The position numbers were made by a program, and so were the translations under genes. Positions 1-12,375 of a stretch of DNA of 64,000 nucleotides are shown here, one piece after another; the stretch's first letter is position 1; every line of letters begins with the position of its first letter. Under the pieces are notes generated by a model. It ran no database searches. It worked only from the letters and a program-made list of their open reading frames with translations, and was not told where the DNA came from. This DNA is from Rhabdornis inornatus (lineage: Eukaryota; Chordata; Aves; Passeriformes; Rhabdornithidae): assembly GCA_013397075.1 (NCBI GenBank), contig VWZS01010169.1:310001-374000 (forward strand). The letters run 5' to 3'.

Positions 1-59
1 AACATATTTTGAAATGCTGTATATGGATAGGAGAATATAGTCATGGTTACAGCAGTGGG

Positions 60-245
60 CAGGAAATCACTGTTTTGAGTCTTGGCTGTGCCACAGACTT
101 TCTGTGTGACTTTGGACAAGCTACTCTTTGTGCATTAGCTAATAATACTATCTCTATCTCCCAGGGGTGTTGTGAGAATACATTCATTAATGTTTGTAAG
201 GCACTTGGATGCTACAGCAATGGGGCCATATAAGTACTTAGAGAA
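60..245 (+). repeat. Ancient MIR-like (tRNA-derived) SINE fragment
   Basis: The order of short blocks matches the MIR/CORE-SINE type: TGTGCCACAGACTT, then TGTGTGACTTTGGACAAG, then a diverged pyrimidine-rich part, then GGGGTGTTGTGAGAATA and TGTTTGTAAGGCACTT. This is read by eye against the remembered consensus. It is heavily diverged, as expected for an amniote-age element. The open frame across it (9-233) is not a gene. Confidence 0.6.
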
Positions 246-293
246 ACAATCCATTTTTGCAACATTGTGTATCTCCCTGACTAAGGACTTTTT
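209..293 (+). repeat. 85-bp repeated segment, copy 1 (tail of the MIR-like element)
   Basis: This stretch aligns without gaps to 2148-2232. I count 9 differences in 85 bases. It begins at the 3' end of the MIR-like element and extends beyond it. Confidence 0.8.
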
Positions 294-2147
294 GTTGGAA
301 GTTTTTCATAGATGCTTGTTATGAATAAATCCACTTTATAATGATACAGTGAGATTAAACTGCATTTTGGAGTGCTGTTTCACTTTAGTATTCAGAACAG
401 GTGAAAACAGTCATAAGTTGGAAAGCTGTTCCCAAAGAAAGAGAATACCATTTTATAGTCAGACATTTGAATAGAAAAGATACCTCTCCTGATTCATCTA
501 GCTCAAAACATGGAGGATTATTTACATCTGTATCTGTCTCGCAAATAGTTTATTCTATTTTAAGCACTTCTCATTACATTGTCTAAACTACCTCCTCAGG
601 CAAGTAATTTCATTGCCTAATTGCCTTTAAAGTTAAACAGTTTGCTCAAATGTCTACTCTACTTTTTCCTTGTGGATATAGGCTGCTCTTTCAGTCTGTC
701 CCTTCTTTCTGAAGTAACCTTCACTCACGTGTTCAATTCAGACACACCACGCAGTTACACCAGGTTAAAAAGGTATTGCTTTAGTGCTGATGGGAGGTAA
801 ATTGGTAAGCCACTACAACTCGATTTGATAATTTTCCTGGCTGAGTGCTGGTCAGTGTTAAAATCTCAAAGTGGGGCTTAGGACATAAACACCAAGGAGC
901 AGAAAAAGAGTATTCAATATTCCCAAGGCTTTTGGAAAGGACTTGGTGAGAGATTTCTAAACCAGGGGAAAAGAAGCTGCAAAAAAAAATTTGTTTTACT
1001 ATGGCTCATTTTGTTTTTATTTGTAGAAAGCAGGAGCAGCAGACACACTGTACAAGTAAGAGATTTGGAAGAGTGTGAGCTGTCAGTAAGGACAATGAAG
1101 ATGGCTTGCAGCTTTTGAGGCTCAGGAAACCAGATATGTTGTGCTTCCATGTAAAGCTTTCTAATTTAGTGGCTGAGTTCAACAAAAATGCTTATGAAAT
1201 TATAACCCTATAAATATCCCAATGGTGGGAGCATACTATGTCCTCTCCCACTGCATTAAATGTAGAGAATTGACATGGTCTTAAAAAGTATTGTAGGACT
1301 TCAGTTAATTGCAGTTACATACAAGATGTAAACATACAGAAGAACAGGCCTCATTTGTGCTGGGGTTCATGAGGTTTCTTGTTTGCCATGAGGTCCATCC
1401 CTCCACTATTGTTGTTTGAATATGTAGTGAATGGAATTGCTTTTAATAACATTTCCATATGAGTGACAGTGTAAATGCTTCTCAAGAGGAGTATTATATT
1501 ATGCTATGGTTAATACTTTCCTCACAACAAAAGAGAAAAGAGCTTTGTAATTTTTTTTTCACCTTATCTCTATGAGAATTGGGGATTGAATGGGTTGATA
1601 GCCTCTATTATACACATACATAACATATACTACTCTGGACAGAAGAAGCAAAAATGAAAGAAGTATACTATTGCAGTGTTGTAAAATCTTACTACAAAAG
1701 GAGCCACAAGCCTCAACTCCCAATCTTCACTTGAATTCACAAGCATCAGGCTGCTCCTAGTGTCGTGTATTGTTATTTTCTGGATTTAGCAAAAGACTCA
1801 GTACCATCTTCTCTTCCAGATTTTTTAGTAAATGCAGGACCTGACTCTTAATCAGAATTCCAGATTCTGTAATTTAAGTTGATGCATGATTGAAGAAAAA
1901 ATTATCAATGAAGTCAAGAGAGGAAGCTTCATTTCACAATTGTTAGAGAGCCAGTATTTTGTCTCAGTTGTTGTACATTCTAACATCTTTTCAGTTTTTA
2001 GTTTATTCATGTCTCCGGTTATTGAGCATTATTTTAGTAAAATCCTTTGTTACCAGAAATTTCCTGTAAAAATACTTTGTCATAGCGAAGCAACACTAAA
2101 ATATCTACCAAAATATTCAGGAAAAATGTTGAATTCAGGAAAATTGA
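294..2147. other. AT-rich non-coding DNA, nothing recognised
   Basis: Flank or intron of the longer TAFA5 isoform. The open frames are short and show no family signature. No promoter, RNA gene or clear repeat was seen. Confidence 0.6.
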
Positions 2148-2232
2148 ATGCTATAGCAATGGGGCCATATAAGCACTTAGAGAAATAATCAATTTTTGCA
2201 GCAATGTGCATCTTCCTGTCTAAGGACTTTTT
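2148..2232 (+). repeat. 85-bp repeated segment, copy 2
   Basis: Same orientation as 209-293 and 1.9 kb away. The SINE body found upstream of copy 1 is missing here. Either both are tails of the same repeat family, or copy 2 is a short local insertion copied from copy 1. Confidence 0.8.
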
Positions 2233-3975
2233 TGTCTCAGTTGTTTTGTCTAGTTGTTTTAGTCAAAGGACTACTTTTGTTTTCTCAAAAAAATAGAAAA
2301 TATTTTATGTTTAGTGTTAAATTAATCCTCTTTAAGACACAGTATGAATCACACAAAAATAATTGAGATGCTAAAGATTATTGTAGTTTGAAAAAATAAA
2401 TTAAAATGAAAGGATACCTGCTTTTAAAACTCAGTTCTGACAGCCAATTAAAAAAAATACAATCACCACAATCAGTGGAAAATTCAGATTTCTGTTAAAG
2501 AATTTTTGTCCTATGTTGTGGCTGTCAGAAAGAAGATTACACATATTTGGTAGTATACCTAGAAAAAGAAAATAAACCAGTAAAAAGTACTGAAGCTGTT
2601 ACAGCTGCATTACTGTTTTTTAAGGACTGGCTTCTTGAGAATGCTTTTCTGTATGAGAAGCAGCAGGGTACATAATCTGGAAAGAGTAAGGCCTTTTTCT
2701 TATGGCAAAATAAACTGCAGCTATTTCTCACGATAGGAGGTCATTGGTCATATACAGATTCTATCCATTTTAACAGGACATTACTGATAAATATCTTCAT
2801 AGCTATGGTATGTCTTTAGGATTTATACCAGTTGCCCATGTTTACTTCAACAAAATAAATTCTGATTACTTACAGATCACCTTGCTGATCTCTCAGGCAA
2901 TACTTAATATACAATTAAATGTTATCTTGCTCATACTACTTGATATTTCAGTTTACTACATAAAGTACGCACCTACTTCTTATATCCCTGTTATTGTTCT
3001 GCAGTGATTTTGAAAACAAAGTATTTTAAAACCATGGTTCCTAATGTAAGAAAATAAAGATTTGTTACATGTAAGCAAAGAGAAAACAATTTAAAAAGTG
3101 GTTGTCATTCAAAATAAATCCAATATGTCCTTTTTTAACCATAACAATTACTCTACTAAGTATACTGCTTTTTACTAGTCTCTTAATTCCAGAAGTAATT
3201 GTCATGTGTTTTGGGAATTCAATCTGTCCTGACTGTATAGAATTTAATTAGTTTTCTGTTGGGGGGAAAAAAAAAAGTTTTTCTGGCCCAGTTTCTCCAT
3301 AAAGTTAAAAAAAAATCCACAAAGCAAGCTGCACTTGTATCCAGTATTTAGCCTCTATGTTTTTATTTAAAATGGTTTTACTATGAAGGCTATGACTAGG
3401 AAGGTGCTACGTACTATACTATAACCACTTTATAGGGAAGATATGAATACTTAAAACTCTTTCAAAAAGAAAAGAAGAAAAGGTTGAGAGAGAGATTCTA
3501 CCAAGTTTCAGTTGTGTCAGAGGTGACTGGATGTTTTTGTTTACTTTTACATCTGTAATGATGCAAAATAACTCTTCCAAACGTCAGTAAAGGACAATTT
3601 TGTAAGTTCTATTCTCAGCATCTTAAAGTAGCTGTCTCACAGAGTTGGATGACTGTGAGGAGAAACACCAAAGTCTTCAATTCTAGATCTTCAGGTGTGC
3701 ACGCTGTTAGACCCACTAATGTTATAGTTTGTTCTGTGTTCATTTCCTTTTGCATTTTCAGGCATGATTTCAATTGAATCATTTATGGTTCTTCCATTCA
3801 GATTATAACAGCTATTTTGGAGCGGATTACCCTCAATGGCTGTATATGAGACATTGCCCGGGGTGCCTCCAAGATGCTTTTGAGCTGGGTAAGGAAATCA
3901 CTGAGTGTTGACACATTCTCAAAGCACTATGGCATGGATTGAGAGCATAGTTTACAAACTGTGTTACTGACCTAT

Positions 3976-4004
3976 TATTCTGTCAGTGGTTTACTGACAG
4001 AATA
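3976..4004. repeat. Perfect 12-bp inverted repeat with 5-base loop
   Basis: TATTCTGTCAGT and its exact reverse complement ACTGACAGAATA are separated by GGTTT. Too short for a typical microRNA precursor, and no T tract or consensus suggests a small-RNA gene. Confidence 0.75.
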
Positions 4005-5298
4005 GATTATACTAGTTTCCTCTGAAATGTTGAACAAAACCAAAAAAATATTTTTTTCTTTAAAAAAGGCTAACAAATTTAAATACAGTATCTAATCTGT
4101 ATGTGGTAATTCATGCATAAAACCTTCAATTCATCATTGCCCACTTCTGATATGTCTACTTCTAATATAGTTGCCATTCGATGTATAATATTATGCTAAT
4201 CTAATGTCTATTACTGCTTTGTTAGTACACTGGTGTGTTAAATCAGACTCAGATTTTTACTGTGACTTTAAAGTCAAAGCTGTCTCTGCAGGCATGTCTT
4301 AAGCAATCTGCTAGTTTAAGATTTATACTCGATTAAAACTGTAATGCCTGTATCATCCTTACTATCTACATATTACCTTGCACTCTCCTGTTCAGTCAGG
4401 AGCAATTAGTTGTCATGACTCATCTCCCTTTTGATTTATGTACACGGGCAACTGAAAACTTAAGGGCTTGTGAGCTTGCACCTGCAGAGTACACGGGCTG
4501 TTGGCATGGGCCTTTCACTGAGTGTGCACTAAGAAATCAGTGAAAGCATTTTATCTCTTGTTTAAAAGCCTGAAGATGAGTATGATGATGATTGAGACAT
4601 TCTAGCACAGGTGTGATGCTAAAACCTCCCAAGACTTGACACTCCACTCCTTCTCTATTTAAGGTTAAACAGTGTCCAGGGAGAGAGTATATTCTGCTGT
4701 AGAGAAGGATGTTTTATTTCTTACAATGTTTGTATAATGCTCTTTGTAATGCTTTATCTGGCTGAAATCCAACTGAATCAACTGCAATATCTCCATGATT
4801 TTTACAAAAGTTAGTTCAGGCTGTGCACTGTCACTGCCCCACATACTGGGGTCATATTTTAATACTGTTTGAAAATCTTAGATGGTCCATTTCATGTTGT
4901 AATTAAAGCTTTCTATTTCAAAATAAGTAAGCTTGCAGAAAAATGGTTCCTAATAGGACAGCATAATTTAAAACAAAACCAAAGACATTATTTGCCTCTT
5001 AAAGTAAGTTTTTTACAAAATGTTTTGTGAAAAGGTGCTATACAGTGGCTACTTCCTTAAATATAGTAAGTTAAGGACTCCTAGTATGTCTGGTAAATAG
5101 AAGAAATAAACTTCCTACTAAAACAAGAAGACAAGCAAATAATGAATAGGCTGTGCGTGCAAGAGAAGGTTATATTAATCTGCAGTTCCTGTGATTATCC
5201 CACCCAGGTGTAAATAGATAGGCCTCCAGTTTGTTAATTCCACAGAGTCCAGTAATAAATCTAAGATTAGCTTTCAATAATCCACTTTCTTCCAACTG

Positions 5299-5331
5299 AA
5301 AAAAAAAAGAAAAAAAAGAAAAAAAAAAAGA
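5299..5331 (+). repeat. A-rich simple repeat
   Basis: Runs of 6-9 A separated by single G bases. Low complexity; it gives a Phe/Ser-rich spurious frame on the minus strand. Confidence 0.8.
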
Positions 5332-6541
5332 AAGTCTTATACCATTTAGTATTAACTGGACATATTTAATAATAGCTAGAGATTCACTAATACTTTTCTT
5401 TTTCCTTATTATCAAGAACCAGTGGACTATATTATACATGAATGGCTTGTAAAATGATTGTTTTATATTTCAGAATGACAAACAAGTTTCTGTACTCAGA
5501 TTAAAGATTTAAATTAAACAACCATTTCACCTTTACTTATTCCTGAATACAGACAAGAAGAAACTTAATATATAAAATTCTGTCTCTTTTAATATCATAG
5601 TCTGATAATCTCTTGAAAACATGAGAAATTTTAGGTTAAAGAAAAGACTGCCATAGTGGTAAACCCATTTTAATTAATAAGTAAAATGTAATAATTGTTA
5701 ATTATGTGCATGTAACAATTTTAACTGTTTATTTGAGGTTTTGAATAATTTTAAACCATTTGCACTTATCATTTGTCTGAAAAATATTTGTTTCCCCTTC
5801 ACTAGCTTAATACAAACCAAAGAACATTTCTTCTCTCTGAGTATCACCCAACATGCTCCAATATTAGAGGCAGTTGTTGTCTCTTCACCATATGGTCAGA
5901 ACGTGTTCTAACTTACTGTGGATGTGCCTGATGGTGTTCTGGATGTGCATCACTTTTGCTGCAGCTCTCTTTTATACAAACTACAGTTGCTAATGGAAAG
6001 AATTCAAGTGGCTGTTGAGGCCTAACTTCAGCTCCTGACCAATTTTTGTAACATCCAGATTTTGAAAATAGTGGAAAGTCAAAACTAAAGAAATATAAAG
6101 GAGGTTCTCTGGTTAAAGTTAAAACTACTGGTCAAAGAGTTCATTGCTTAAGTTACCAGTGAGTATGAGTTTGTATAGCAGAAATAATTTTTGTAGAATT
6201 GGTTTTTTTGTTTTGCTTTTTTAAATTTCCCCCCTCCACTAAGATGGAAGAAAGCAACAAACATTGCAAATCTGTTAGCTTATTCACTTTTCCATGCAAC
6301 TTTGCTATTGGCCATTCTATAAAGGTTTACTGTGACATGGCTCATAGAGTTTGTGTGTATTCAGCATGGCTTTCTCTGTGGGTCTCATTCTCAATTAAGA
6401 ACTTCTTGAATGTTGCAGCATTTCAGTCGTGTATTTTTAAGCTAGATTCTTAAGAACTGGTGCTGGAAACCTGGATCATAACTACATTCCCTTAATTTCA
6501 TCTGTTTAATCATCCTGGTTAAAATACAAATCCTTTTTCTG

Positions 6542-6575
<34 letters not shown>
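6542..6575 (+). repeat. Poly(A) tract of 34 bases
   Basis: Uninterrupted A run followed by GAGTG. It could be the tail of a retroposed sequence, but no recognisable body lies upstream, and flanking target-site repeats were not found. Confidence 0.85.
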
Positions 6576-6578
<3 letters not shown>

Positions 6579-6777
6579 TGAACAATTGTATTTCGAGAAG
6601 CATTTAAAAGTCCAGATGATCTGAAAATACATACAAAGTAAAAATGTGAGGATAAGCCCTCTGAGTTTAATTGTGATTTTTGTGAATAGCCCTACAGTCA
6701 TTGGAATGTTTAAGCCTATGCCTTGCACATCAGTCTTAGCTGTGAGTTTCAAGAGTTTTATGCTCTCTCTGAATTAT

Positions 6778-6933
6778 CATAGAATCACGGAATGGTTTGG
6801 GTTGGAAGGAACTTCCAAAGATTCTATTCCAAGATCTCTAAAGATCTATTCCAAGATCTCGGCCATGGTTAGGGACATCTTTCACTAGATCAGATTGTTC
6901 AAAGCCCCATCCAACCTCACCTTGAACACTTCA
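6778..6933 (-). mobile_element. CR1 LINE 3'-end fragment
   Basis: On the + strand it reads ATAGAATCACGGAATGG, TTTGGGTTGGAAGGAACTT and, later, CAAAGCCCCATCCAACCTCACCTTGAACAC. This is the reverse complement of the 3' end of avian CR1, so the element is on the minus strand and truncated, as nearly all CR1 copies are. It carries an internal tandem duplication of about 22 bp (around 6817-6861) with the string TATTCCAAGATCTC twice. Confidence 0.9.
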
Positions 6934-6945
6934 TTTTCATTTCAA

Positions 6946-8178
6946 GACAATAATCTTACAACTGAAGGCAGGTAGAAAGGCCTTTATGGACACTATATAA
7001 TCTCTTTTGGAGATTAGTAGTTACCTTTGTTGCTGTAATCTGATAACTATTCAAGGCTTTTAGGTTAATAAAGCATATTTTGAAGACAAGATTGGATGAA
7101 GGCCATAGATAAACCAGGAAAAAACTGGAAGTAGAAACAGGATGAGCAGACGGACACTGCAGTATTACAAGTTCTCCATTAAGACACACAGGGTTCTTTC
7201 CATTAAGTTCCAAGTTTCTTTTTCTGCTCAAATATGAAACTAGCCACAGGAAGCCACAGCATATGTAATCATGTATCATAGAAATTAAATCGTATCATTT
7301 AGAGGTCTCTTTCTTCAGACATCAGAATATTTCCTCCCGAACAGGTTGTGTGAAAACTTGGTACATCTTGGATAATAATAAAAAAAAATCCATACTTTGT
7401 AAGGCAAGAATGAGTTTCAGCACTGTACATTCTTCACAGAGGATATGCTGCCTGTCTCTCTCCTCGTTGGTAGCTCATTCATTGCAGCTCACGTATTTTT
7501 CTCGTATGCACACTGACATTACAGTTCCTTAGGATCTCTAACAGTGGCAAATACCATCAGTGTAGGAGCTGGATTTTAAGGCTCTAAATTTTTCAATCCC
7601 AGATGCAAGGAGGTTTTTCTATGTAGAAAATTCCCCAGGTCATAATGCTGTCATTGTTCTCAGTAGGAAACCTTAATTGCAGAGCTAGTTGGATGAGAGT
7701 TGGATTAGCTGGCAGAGTGTTGTCTGGAAAATCTTTCAGCTGTGCAATGTTATCACTTCCCCTACGTCCCTCCGCCCCCACCGCTGAGGATTCCTAGCCT
7801 GCTGAATTTGGTGAGATACATATGTTTTCCCCAGCTACAAGAGCTGTGAAGGGTTCCTCTGGGATATCTAAGTATAAATACCCAAGTGTGTCTTCAGTTG
7901 CTAGGTTATTTTTAGTCAATGGGTGGTTACCAAGTCATCTATAATTGTGCTGTTAAATGTGTCAGAGCAGCTACTGCAAATTGAGGTGCTCCCTGTAACA
8001 GGTGGAGCATATAAAGTAAAATGAGAGAGGACAAAAGCAACATTTCAGAACTGAACTGCTTGAAGATTTCAATTATATAAGGGGAGATTTCTTGGTAGGC
8101 AGATGTGAGGAGGATGATCCGTGAGGAGGATGATCCATGAGTACAACGGGGCTGAAGGAATATGGTACCATTGTCTGA
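6946..8178. other. Non-coding DNA, nothing recognised except a 16-bp tandem
   Basis: The short frames on both strands show no family signature. A 16-bp exact tandem duplication lies at 8105-8136, just before the solo LTR. Confidence 0.55.
8105..8136. repeat. Exact 16-bp tandem duplication
   Basis: GTGAGGAGGATGATCC occurs twice head to tail at 8105 and 8121. Typical replication-slippage product. Confidence 0.9.
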
Positions 8179-8183
8179 CTGCA
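8179..8183. repeat. Left target-site duplication of the solo LTR
   Basis: CTGCA immediately before the LTR; its partner is at 8927-8931. Confidence 0.75.
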
Positions 8184-8926
8184 TGTGATGGTTTAACACC
8201 TGCTGGTAATTATACCTCAAATAAGCAACTCCCCTTTCTCCAGCCCCCATCTGGTGAGAGAGGGACAAAAGCAGAGACTGTGGGTTGAGACAACAATTTA
8301 CGGAATGCAAACAGCAGTGGAGTAGGAAATGCACAGTAGCAGCAGCAATATTAGTAACAAAAGTATACCAAAGAGATGGTACTTTACACACAAAAGGTGT
8401 TCACTAACACCCCAGTTTAGTTCTACGTGGCTGCTGAGACAAAGACAAGATGGGGGACATTCCTGCAGCTCAGCAGCAGCTCACGGTTATTCTTGAGACA
8501 AAGACAAGGTGGTGGACACTCTGCAGCCAGCATTCCTCATCCCTGAGCCTGAGACAATGAAAAACAATGATGGACAAACCCCCAAAATTCTCTGTGTGGT
8601 GCTGCCTGCTTTCTGCACTGCTGGGCTTGACTGTGGCCAGCAATGCTTGGCTCAGCTCCTGTCTGCCCAGCCTGGGCTTGGCTGGGCTCAGGCTCAGCTC
8701 AGCCTCTGCTACTCCATTCCCCCGGCTGCTTCTCGCACCAGCACCGCAGCACACGCTGGGCTGGGCTCAGGAAGAAACAGAACAAAATGCTGCACTTTGG
8801 AGTAGGTTCCCTTTTTTCCTTCCCCTGGAACCAGTCCCCTGTCAGCGATGATGGGAGCGATATAGAATAGCAATATGGCCAGGCCCCGGGGCTCTGGGCT
8901 CCCCCTCCGTGAGCAAACCTAGGACA
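8184..8926 (-). mobile_element. Solo LTR of an avian endogenous retrovirus (ERVL-like)
   Basis: A 743-bp element with TGTGATGG at the left edge and TAGGACA at the right (TG...CA ends). It is flanked by the 5-bp direct repeat CTGCA at 8179-8183 and 8927-8931. A 5-bp duplication is typical of ERVL-type integration. No internal retroviral genes are present, so it is a solo LTR left by recombination. Text near the left end (TGTGGGTTGAGACAACAATTTA) resembles the region around the poly(A) signal of common bird LTRs read in antisense, so minus is the likely sense strand. An imperfect 60-bp-spaced tandem (GAGACAAAGACAAG at about 8438 and 8498) lies inside. Open frames here on both strands are not genes. 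Confidence 0.75.
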
Positions 8927-8931
8927 CTGCA
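8927..8931. repeat. Right target-site duplication of the solo LTR
   Basis: CTGCA immediately after the LTR end, identical to 8179-8183. Confidence 0.75.
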
Positions 8932-11900
8932 CATGTAGTGCCTGTGCTCGTGCATTGTGTGATTTCAGATATGTGTTTTGGGAGAATTCACCAGTGGTTC
9001 AAGGGATCAGAGTGGTCTCATAGGACCTCTAACTTTTTAGGCAGCTCCTTTTTCAGCGGTGGCCAAAAGCTGTTACCTAACGGTGGCTGCTGTGTGGGAG
9101 AATGTTCAGTGAGTTCTCAGTGGAAAACTGTCTTCATGGCATCAACTGCTGGCACAAATCTTTATGAATAGAAAATAGAAAGTCAGTAAGATGGTAGGAA
9201 GAAGACATGAACAGAAAAATAATGCAACTGAAAAGCAAAATGAAACAAAATTATTTAAAAAAAACCCCTAAACCATCAAAAGTTTTAAGTAAACATGCAC
9301 TGTTAGCAAGGAGATTGCACACTGATAATTCTAAATTATCTAGGCTATGCTATCCCTTTCGTGAATCTGCCACTAGGAGACAGGACAGGAAACAGAGTAT
9401 AGTCTGTCAAAAATATTAAAGATATATTAAAGTATTGCCTAATTTGGTTAATCAAGGGAAAAAAAGAGAAAATTTTAGGTGTTCATGAAAAGAGATAGTC
9501 AAATATATTTGTGGTTCCTATGGTAGCCACATCATGTCACAAACCAGAGATCAATAGCATCTCTTTAGATGTCAATTTCTACTCCAGTGGCAGTTACCCA
9601 ACATCAGCTGAAGATCAGGAATAAAATTCTGACGACTGCTGTAGTTGTGCCTAGCTCAAAAGCAAAGAAATGCAAACCAGCCATTGGTATGCAGAGAAAA
9701 GAGGAGGAAAAAATACTTAAATGCTGCTAAAACTAATTGGTGGAAATATATTTATCTGTGCTCATTCCTATATACTCAATATATCTTCTATTTTGGTTAA
9801 ATTCAAAAAGGAAAAGGATTTATAATGCTACTTCAGGCATATGTGAAAGACAAACTGGGTGAATTTCAACAAAATAAAATGTTAAACTTAGCATCAGGAG
9901 AAACATTCCAGCTGAGAGAACCACTGGGCTGGAATAATCACCTCAAGTGGCTGGTGACAGACTATTGCCTGAGTAACTCAAAAGTAACAAAAATGAAATC
10001 CAGTGGGCATTGGCAAAACTTTGGTCTAGATAACCTAATAATAGCTATTGTCTTCTCTATTTTTTTTTTCCAAAGCCAGAAGTTGTTTCCAAATTCGTTA
10101 CTGAAAATGAGCTACCATCACATCTTGTGCTCCTGCATTTAGATCTGCATTATGTCATGCATAATTTGGGGGTTTATTGCATGAACAGGAATAAAATAGT
10201 TATGCAAAAGGCATTTGACACAGCTGGAAACAGTAGGACTTTATTTCTAGGTATGTAGAATACAATCTGAACATGATTGTTTTCCAGGAATTTTAGCACA
10301 TCTTTATTTATAAAATATCTCAGTAGTGAAGAATAAATCTTAGAGAGTCTGGTAGAATCTTTTCACAAAATTAAATTCAGAGTATAGATAATTTTTTGCA
10401 AGTCTCTATACTTGAGCAAAGGCTGCTGTTTTTGCTACCATGATCCAGTTTTAGCAGTTCTGTAAAAGTCGACTGAATTTTTGGTAAAAAGAACAAATGA
10501 GCTATATTTCCAAAAGAGAACACACATTTGAAAATTATGCACTTCATTTTTCTGCTGCTTTCTTATAAGATCTCAGAAGATCTTCTATCTCTTACACATT
10601 TGCTCTTGCTCCCTGATCATCAGGAAAATGTATTCCTCACTTCTCTTTCCAGCTGCAAATGCCTTCTATATCAGAAATGTCTTCCAACGCCATCACCATG
10701 CTTTACCAGCTTTCAGGTGCTGAGCATTGCTCCCTCAACTTTCAAAAACAATGGGGAAATGTCCCGTGGAGTGGTTCCCTAGAAGGAGCTACTGCTAGGA
10801 TCACAGCTTTTTGTCTCTGTGTTGCTGGAGATGAATGGTGTCAGAGGTCTGGACAAAGCCTGGGAATGCAGAGATAGGCCTGCAAATCTGTTACGGCCTA
10901 AGCAGTTTAGAAGTTGACAGGTGCTATTCCATTAGTTGGGGATGCAAATCTTAATCAGCTGAAAGATAAGGGGGAATTTTTATCAGTGGAATTAATTCAG
11001 AAAAGTCTTCCAGAAAAGTCTACATGGGTAACTTGAGTTATCTTTAATATTTTATAAATCTTTATGCAGGTGACACGAAATTGAAGATAGATATTTTTGA
11101 ATAGGACTCATCTTATTTGAAAAGTCCAAAGCTATTTAGAAAACACAAAACTGAGAGTGAACCATATGTAGTACAGCAAGTGGCGTTGCCAGGTACCACT
11201 GTCCTCTCAAATGGGAAGTCTTCTGGAATTCCTTGTTGCTATGAAACTAAATATGTCTGGGTAGTGTGAGCGCTGAACCAGATTTTGCTCCCACTTCCAC
11301 TCGTGTGCAAGTAGAGTAACTCCTCTGTGGCAGCATTTCTCTCTAAATGTGTGCAAACTAAAAGCTTCGTATTGCTTATTCTGGACTGTGTGAACTCTAA
11401 AAGTTGGACACTTTTAAAATCCAGTTACCTGTGGATTTTAAAGCTATGTCCGTTGGGGGGGCAGGGGGGAGAGAGATTCGTTTGCTTGTGTAAAACGTAC
11501 GAATTTTCTTTAGCTACTTGACACTTTTTTCTTTCACCCAGAAGACAAATAAACAAACAAAACCCAACTTGAACTGTGCCCAAACATGGCAAATTTCTCA
11601 CCAAAGTGTACATTTCAGAATGAAAGATTTACAGTGGAATTTCTCTAGTGCAGCTATGACATTGCTTTAACATTGCATTGCTGTAATCTTCAAATATAGT
11701 AAACGCAATACATGGGTTTATAGGGATTTGTGTGAAGTTTAAAATTCAAAAGATGATTGTTTTTAATGTTTCTCTGTGCTATCTGTGAAAAACAAAAAGG
11801 CACAGGGATGAATTTAAGACACATCATCAACAGCATGGGAGATGTTAGCCCAATAAAAATACTGATCTTTTATTAATCTGTCCTTTCAAGCATCTGGAAA

Positions 11901-11949
11901 CCCTTTCCTGGTTTCTTAAAAGTAAGCAAATATTTAAATATGAAATATT
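8932..11949. other. Non-coding DNA, nothing recognised
   Basis: AT-rich sequence with frames of at most about 105 codons that match no family I know. A G-rich run (11454-11467, about 14 G in 16 bases) is the only local oddity. Confidence 0.55.
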
Positions 11950-11950
11950 A

Positions 11951-12060
11951 CAAAAAACAACCAACCAACCAAAAAAAAAAAACAAAAACAAAAAACAAGC
12001 AAAAAAAAAAGAAAAAAAAACCAAAACCCCAATAAAACAAAAACAACAAACCAAAACCCC
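11951..12060 (+). repeat. A-rich (CAAAA)n-type low-complexity tract
   Basis: A runs separated by single C, G or CC, with ACCAACCAACC and two AAACCAAAACCCCAAT-like stretches. It sits just outside the 5' edge of the CpG island and produces the Phe-rich spurious frame on the minus strand. Confidence 0.85.
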
Positions 12061-12375
12061 AATCCACATCATAAATGCAGACGTAACCAAGGTACTATGA
12101 AGATAAAGCCCTCAGCGTCCAAGTATTCCCTTACTTGGATTAAATCTCCAAAACTGTGGATGTTTGTCCCGGAGAAACCGGGGTAGCTCACTGCCCGTCG
12201 GTGCGTTACTGTCGTTGTCAGTGTTGTGCAGTGAACCTACAGCCAACCCGAGCAGCACCGCAACTTCCAGCGTGTCGCGGAGCTGCACGGCGGGAGGACG
12301 CTCTGCTGTGCCTGCCGGGCCGCGGAGCAGCGCCCGCCCCGCCGAGGCCGCCGGGCGCTCTGGCCGCCAGCTCTC

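Larger units (their letters stand above)
2233..6541. other. AT-rich non-coding DNA with one notable hairpin
   Basis: Mostly unique-looking AT-rich sequence. Apart from the inverted repeat at 3976-4004 and an A-rich run at 5299-5331, nothing was recognised. Confidence 0.6.

Noticed and set aside
7939..8391. 150-codon minus-strand frame
   Set aside because: Half lies in the solo LTR at 8184-8926, and the rest has no recognisable domain.
1..12149. First exon of the long TAFA5 isoform
   Set aside because: I looked for a hydrophobic exon of the FWAFMILASLL type and a second CpG island here and found neither.
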